Assembly (NCBI GenBank): GCA_024641465.1 | Contig: JAHEDB010000075.1 | Coordinates: 1 to 8,451, forward strand | Reading direction: 5' to 3' | DNA: 8,451 bases | Origin: Chromatiales bacterium | Lineage (GTDB): Bacteria > Pseudomonadota > Gammaproteobacteria > UBA6429 > Thiohalophilaceae | In this document: one piece after another, positions 5,815 through 8,451 of the stretch | Layout of the letters: every line of letters begins with the position of its first letter | Position numbering within the stretch: position 1 is the stretch's first letter | The notes under the pieces: generated by a model | Seen by the model: only the letters and a program-made list of their open reading frames with translations | Told to the model about the DNA's origin: nothing | Database searches by the model: none | Translations under genes and position numbers: made by a program

Positions 5815-8451
5815 TTATTTGATCTCCGTATGCAAGCGCTGTTGCAGGTCCTGGATCACACTGTACAGGCAGGGCACCATCAACAGGGTGATCACCGTGC
5901 CGAACAACAGTCCCCACGCCAGGGCCAGCATCATCTCCGCCAGCATGGCGTCATAACCGGCCACGCCATAGGCGGTGGGCAGGACCCCGGCCACGGTGGT
6001 GAGGGTGGTCAGTATCACCGCCTTGAGGCGGGTCTGGGCGATACGGGCGATACGGGTATTGATCGGTGTCGCCGTATCGGCGTGGATCTCTTCATCGAGT
6101 TTGCTGAGCATGATGATCGAATCATTGATCACCACCCCGGCCATGCCGAGGGTGCCAATGGCGGCGAAGAAACCAAACAGGGTCTGGCCGTGCAGCCAGA
6201 AGGCGAGGATCACCCCCACCACGCCAAACGGGATCGCCAGCATGATCAGCAGCGGTCGGGTAACGGAATTAAACAGGATGGCGAGGATGGCAAAGATCAT
6301 AAAGGTCACCATGATCACGGCGTTACGCAGGTCATTCTTTGATTCGCGTGAGTCCGCTACCTCACCGTCGAAGTTCAGACTGGTGGAGGGTTGTTGGCTG
6401 ATGATGTCACGGAACACACCGTTTTCCAGATCAATGGCGACCTCCAGCGGTGTCTTCCTGGCATCACCGTCGAGGTCGGCCAGCACCGTGGTGACGCGGC
6501 GGGTGTCGCGCCGATTGATCGAGATTGGACTCTCGGCCTTGGTGATGGTGACCAGGTCGCGCAGCGGCGCGAGGTACTTGCCCTGATTTTCCACCGGGAT
6601 CCGGAGGATGCTATCGATATCGTGTTTGGCGCTGTCGAGCACCGACAGTCGCAGGTCGATGTGTTCGTTACCATTGGGCAGTTCATAGAGGATGTTACCC
6701 TCGAGTGAGGCGCGGAAGGTATTGGCGATATCCACCGGGCTGATCGCCAGGCGTTTGATCTTGTCGCGTTGGATATCGATCTTGTACTCCGGCAGTTTTA
6801 GCGGTCGGTCGATCTCGGCATTGTCCAGGTCCGGATGTTTTTCCATCGCGGCGAGCAGCTTTTCGGCGGCCTGGTTGCGCAGGGTGTCATCGTTCTCCAG
6901 GATCAGCACCTCGACCGCGCTGCCGGAGGATTGACCCCAGCGGCTTTTCTGGACCACCAGTTTTTTCAGACCCTCGACCTTTTCCGCCGCCGGCTTCCAC
7001 AACGCCACCAGCTCATCGGCCGAACGTACCCGGTCTTCCTTGGGGACGATCTCGACGATCATGCGGAATTTGTTTTCCCGCGCCACACCGCCGTGTCGGC
7101 TGCGGGCGATCTCGGTGCGAAAACCAACCACTTCCTTACCGATGTAGGGCTCGATGAGGTTTTCGATCTGCTTGCTGATCATGGCCGTCTCGTAGCGGTC
7201 GGCCTTTTTACCGGCGGTGCCCTGCAGGACGATCTCGCGTGTCTCGGCGTGGGGGAACAGGACAAACTTCATGGTGGTGTTGGCGATCAACAGTGAGGCG
7301 AACAGCAGCACGACAAAGCCGATCAGGATGCGGTATTTATATTGCAGCAGACGGATCAGCAGGTCGCCGTAACGCGCTTCATAGTGATCAAACCAGTGGG
7401 CCTTTCTTGCATCCAGAGACTCCGGCGCCTTGAGTTTGCCGCGGCGTAAAAATTGCGGTGCCTGGAAGTGCATGTGGCCGGGAAGGATCACCAGGGACTC
7501 GAACAGGCTGGCGAACAGCATAATAAAAACGATCGGCGGGATATAACTGACAAAGGCACCAAACCGGCCCGTGAAAAAAAACAACGGCACAAAGGCAACG
7601 CAGGTGGTGACGATGCTGGCCAGCACCGGCATAAACACCTGTGCCGTACCTTTAATCGCGGCCTCTTCGGAACTAAAGCCTCGTGCACGAAAACGGCCGA
7701 TGTTCTCCGCCACCACGATGGCATCATCCACCACGATGCCCATGACGATGATCACCGCCGCGAGGGTGATGTTATTGATGGTATAACCCATCATCATGGC
7801 GCAGATCAGGGTCAGGCACACCGTGAAGGGAATGCCCATCGCAACCCACACACCGGAGCGCATGTTAAGAAAGAGAAACAGGGTGATGAGGATCAGCACA
7901 AAACCGATCGCGCCGTTGGTGGCGATGATGCTCAGGCGGTTACGTACCTCATAGGATTCGTCATCCAGGATCACCAGCTGAACGTTGGAGTGGCGCAGGT
8001 TATGTGTCTTGAAATCATCCACCACCTTGCGCAGGGCATCGAGGGATTCGATGATCCCGTAGGAGCCGTTCTTCACGACATTGAACATGATTGACTCGTG
8101 GCCGTTGACCTTGATGATCTGCTTTTCGCGACGAAAATCGGTCCTGACCTCGGCGATATCGGCCAGGGTCACGGCCTTGCCCTGGAAGCCGGCCTGTATA
8201 TACAGCGGGTTGAGTTTGGCCACGCTGTCGAGTTGGGCATTGATGGTAACGCTGGGTTCGTCCTTGACCTGGATGTTGCCGGCCGGCTGACGAATGTGAT
8301 TGTTCGTCACCTCGCGGATCACCTGGCTGAGGGGGATCTGGTACTTGACCAGTTTCTCCGGGTCGACATTGACCTGTAATTCCTGTTGCAGATAACCGGA
8401 ACGATTGATGCTGTGGATCTGTTGCAGGTTGACCAGTTGCAGCTCGAGGGC
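5815..8451 (-). CDS. RND (HAE1/AcrB-type) efflux pump inner-membrane subunit, 5' end outside the window
   Basis: Proton-driven multidrug-type exporter; 878 residues are visible and the frame stays open to the window edge. Porter-domain sequence (VNVDPEKLVKYQIPLSQVIREV) comes first. A TM2-TM6 block follows, with GIVVDDAIVVAEN: D242-D243 of the visible part match AcrB D407-D408. By that alignment about 165 residues are missing. After a cytoplasmic loop come TM7, the second periplasmic porter region, and TM8-TM12 with GTLGMAGVVINDSIIML. The double Asp points to hydrophobic or amphiphilic substrates rather than the heavy-metal HME class. At the place of AcrB K940 the pump has N (VVIND), as many AcrB relatives with this motif do. 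A GTG at 8322 is internal, not a start. It is followed by its TolC partner. The adaptor gene is expected upstream, outside the window. The drug or lipid exported is unknown. Confidence 0.95.
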   Translation of the reverse strand, partial: ALELQLVNLQQIHSINRSGYLQQELQVNVDPEKLVKYQIPLSQVIREVTNNHIRQPAGNIQVKDEPSVTINAQLDSVAKLNPLYIQAGFQGKAVTLADIAEVRTDFRREKQIIKVNGHESIMFNVVKNGSYGIIESLDALRKVVDDFKTHNLRHSNVQLVILDDESYEVRNRLSIIATNGAIGFVLILITLFLFLNMRSGVWVAMGIPFTVCLTLICAMMMGYTINNITLAAVIIVMGIVVDDAIVVAENIGRFRARGFSSEEAAIKGTAQVFMPVLASIVTTCVAFVPLFFFTGRFGAFVSYIPPIVFIMLFASLFESLVILPGHMHFQAPQFLRRGKLKAPESLDARKAHWFDHYEARYGDLLIRLLQYKYRILIGFVVLLFASLLIANTTMKFVLFPHAETREIVLQGTAGKKADRYETAMISKQIENLIEPYIGKEVVGFRTEIARSRHGGVARENKFRMIVEIVPKEDRVRSADELVALWKPAAEKVEGLKKLVVQKSRWGQSSGSAVEVLILENDDTLRNQAAEKLLAAMEKHPDLDNAEIDRPLKLPEYKIDIQRDKIKRLAISPVDIANTFRASLEGNILYELPNGNEHIDLRLSVLDSAKHDIDSILRIPVENQGKYLAPLRDLVTITKAESPISINRRDTRRVTTVLADLDGDARKTPLEVAIDLENGVFRDIISQQPSTSLNFDGEVADSRESKNDLRNAVIMVTFMIFAILAILFNSVTRPLLIMLAIPFGVVGVILAFWLHGQTLFGFFAAIGTLGMAGVVINDSIIMLSKLDEEIHADTATPINTRIARIAQTRLKAVILTTLTTVAGVLPTAYGVAGYDAMLAEMMLALAWGLLFGTVITLLMVPCLYSVIQDLQQRLHTEIK

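Noticed and set aside
6036..6053. Two tandem copies of GGGCGATAC
   Set aside because: They lie in the pump's coding sequence and encode the repeated IAR-IAQ segment. Two copies of a 9-mer in phase with codons are not a meaningful repeat.
5788..8094. Long plus-strand open frames antisense to the RND pump
   Set aside because: They are His/Asp/Gly-rich shadow translations of a conserved pump on the other strand, with no initiation signals.
8320..8322. GTG as the start of the RND pump
   Set aside because: The frame is open to the window edge and the upstream residues match RND porter-domain sequence, so the gene is simply cut by the window.

Overview
The window reads as chromosomal DNA of a Gammaproteobacterium-like organism. 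The reasons are the domain architectures, the RND-to-TolC gene order, the sigma-54/NtrC-style promoters and a RAYT-type REP pair; no species can be named from the sequence alone. All supported genes lie on the minus strand, so transcription runs from right to left. Long open frames on the plus strand are antisense shadows.

Right part (8451 to 4395): an efflux operon. A large RND (HAE1-type) inner-membrane pump subunit enters from outside the window, lacking roughly its first 165 residues. It is followed after 4 nt by a TolC-type outer-membrane channel. The periplasmic adaptor gene is probably just outside the window. The channel gene ends inside a pair of inverted REP elements (4330-4398), and its TAG stop codon is part of the REP's conserved GTAG.

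Middle (4290 to 3715): a single secreted SnoaL/NTF2-like small protein, with a possible ECF-type promoter, a good ribosome binding site and a clear rho-independent terminator.

Left part (3690 to 166): an apparent cyanate/nitrogen-assimilation block. It holds cynS (cyanase, all three catalytic residues present), a formate/nitrite-transporter (FNT) family channel, and a membrane-anchored PP2C phosphatase-Ser/Thr kinase fusion. The most interesting point is regulatory. Both the cynS leader and the separate 270-nt cynS-FNT spacer contain a good -24/-12 sigma-54 promoter (GG-N10-GC with a TTGC -12 box). Each also has an NtrC-like GCAC-N7-GTGC element about 100-120 bp upstream of the predicted transcription start. 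The simplest model is that nitrogen limitation induces cyanase and the anion channel as two parallel NtrC/RpoN units. The kinase/phosphatase would be expressed at a lower level by readthrough of a hairpin terminator that almost touches its start codon. A role for the FNT protein in cyanate uptake, and for the kinase/phosphatase in controlling it, is inference from context.
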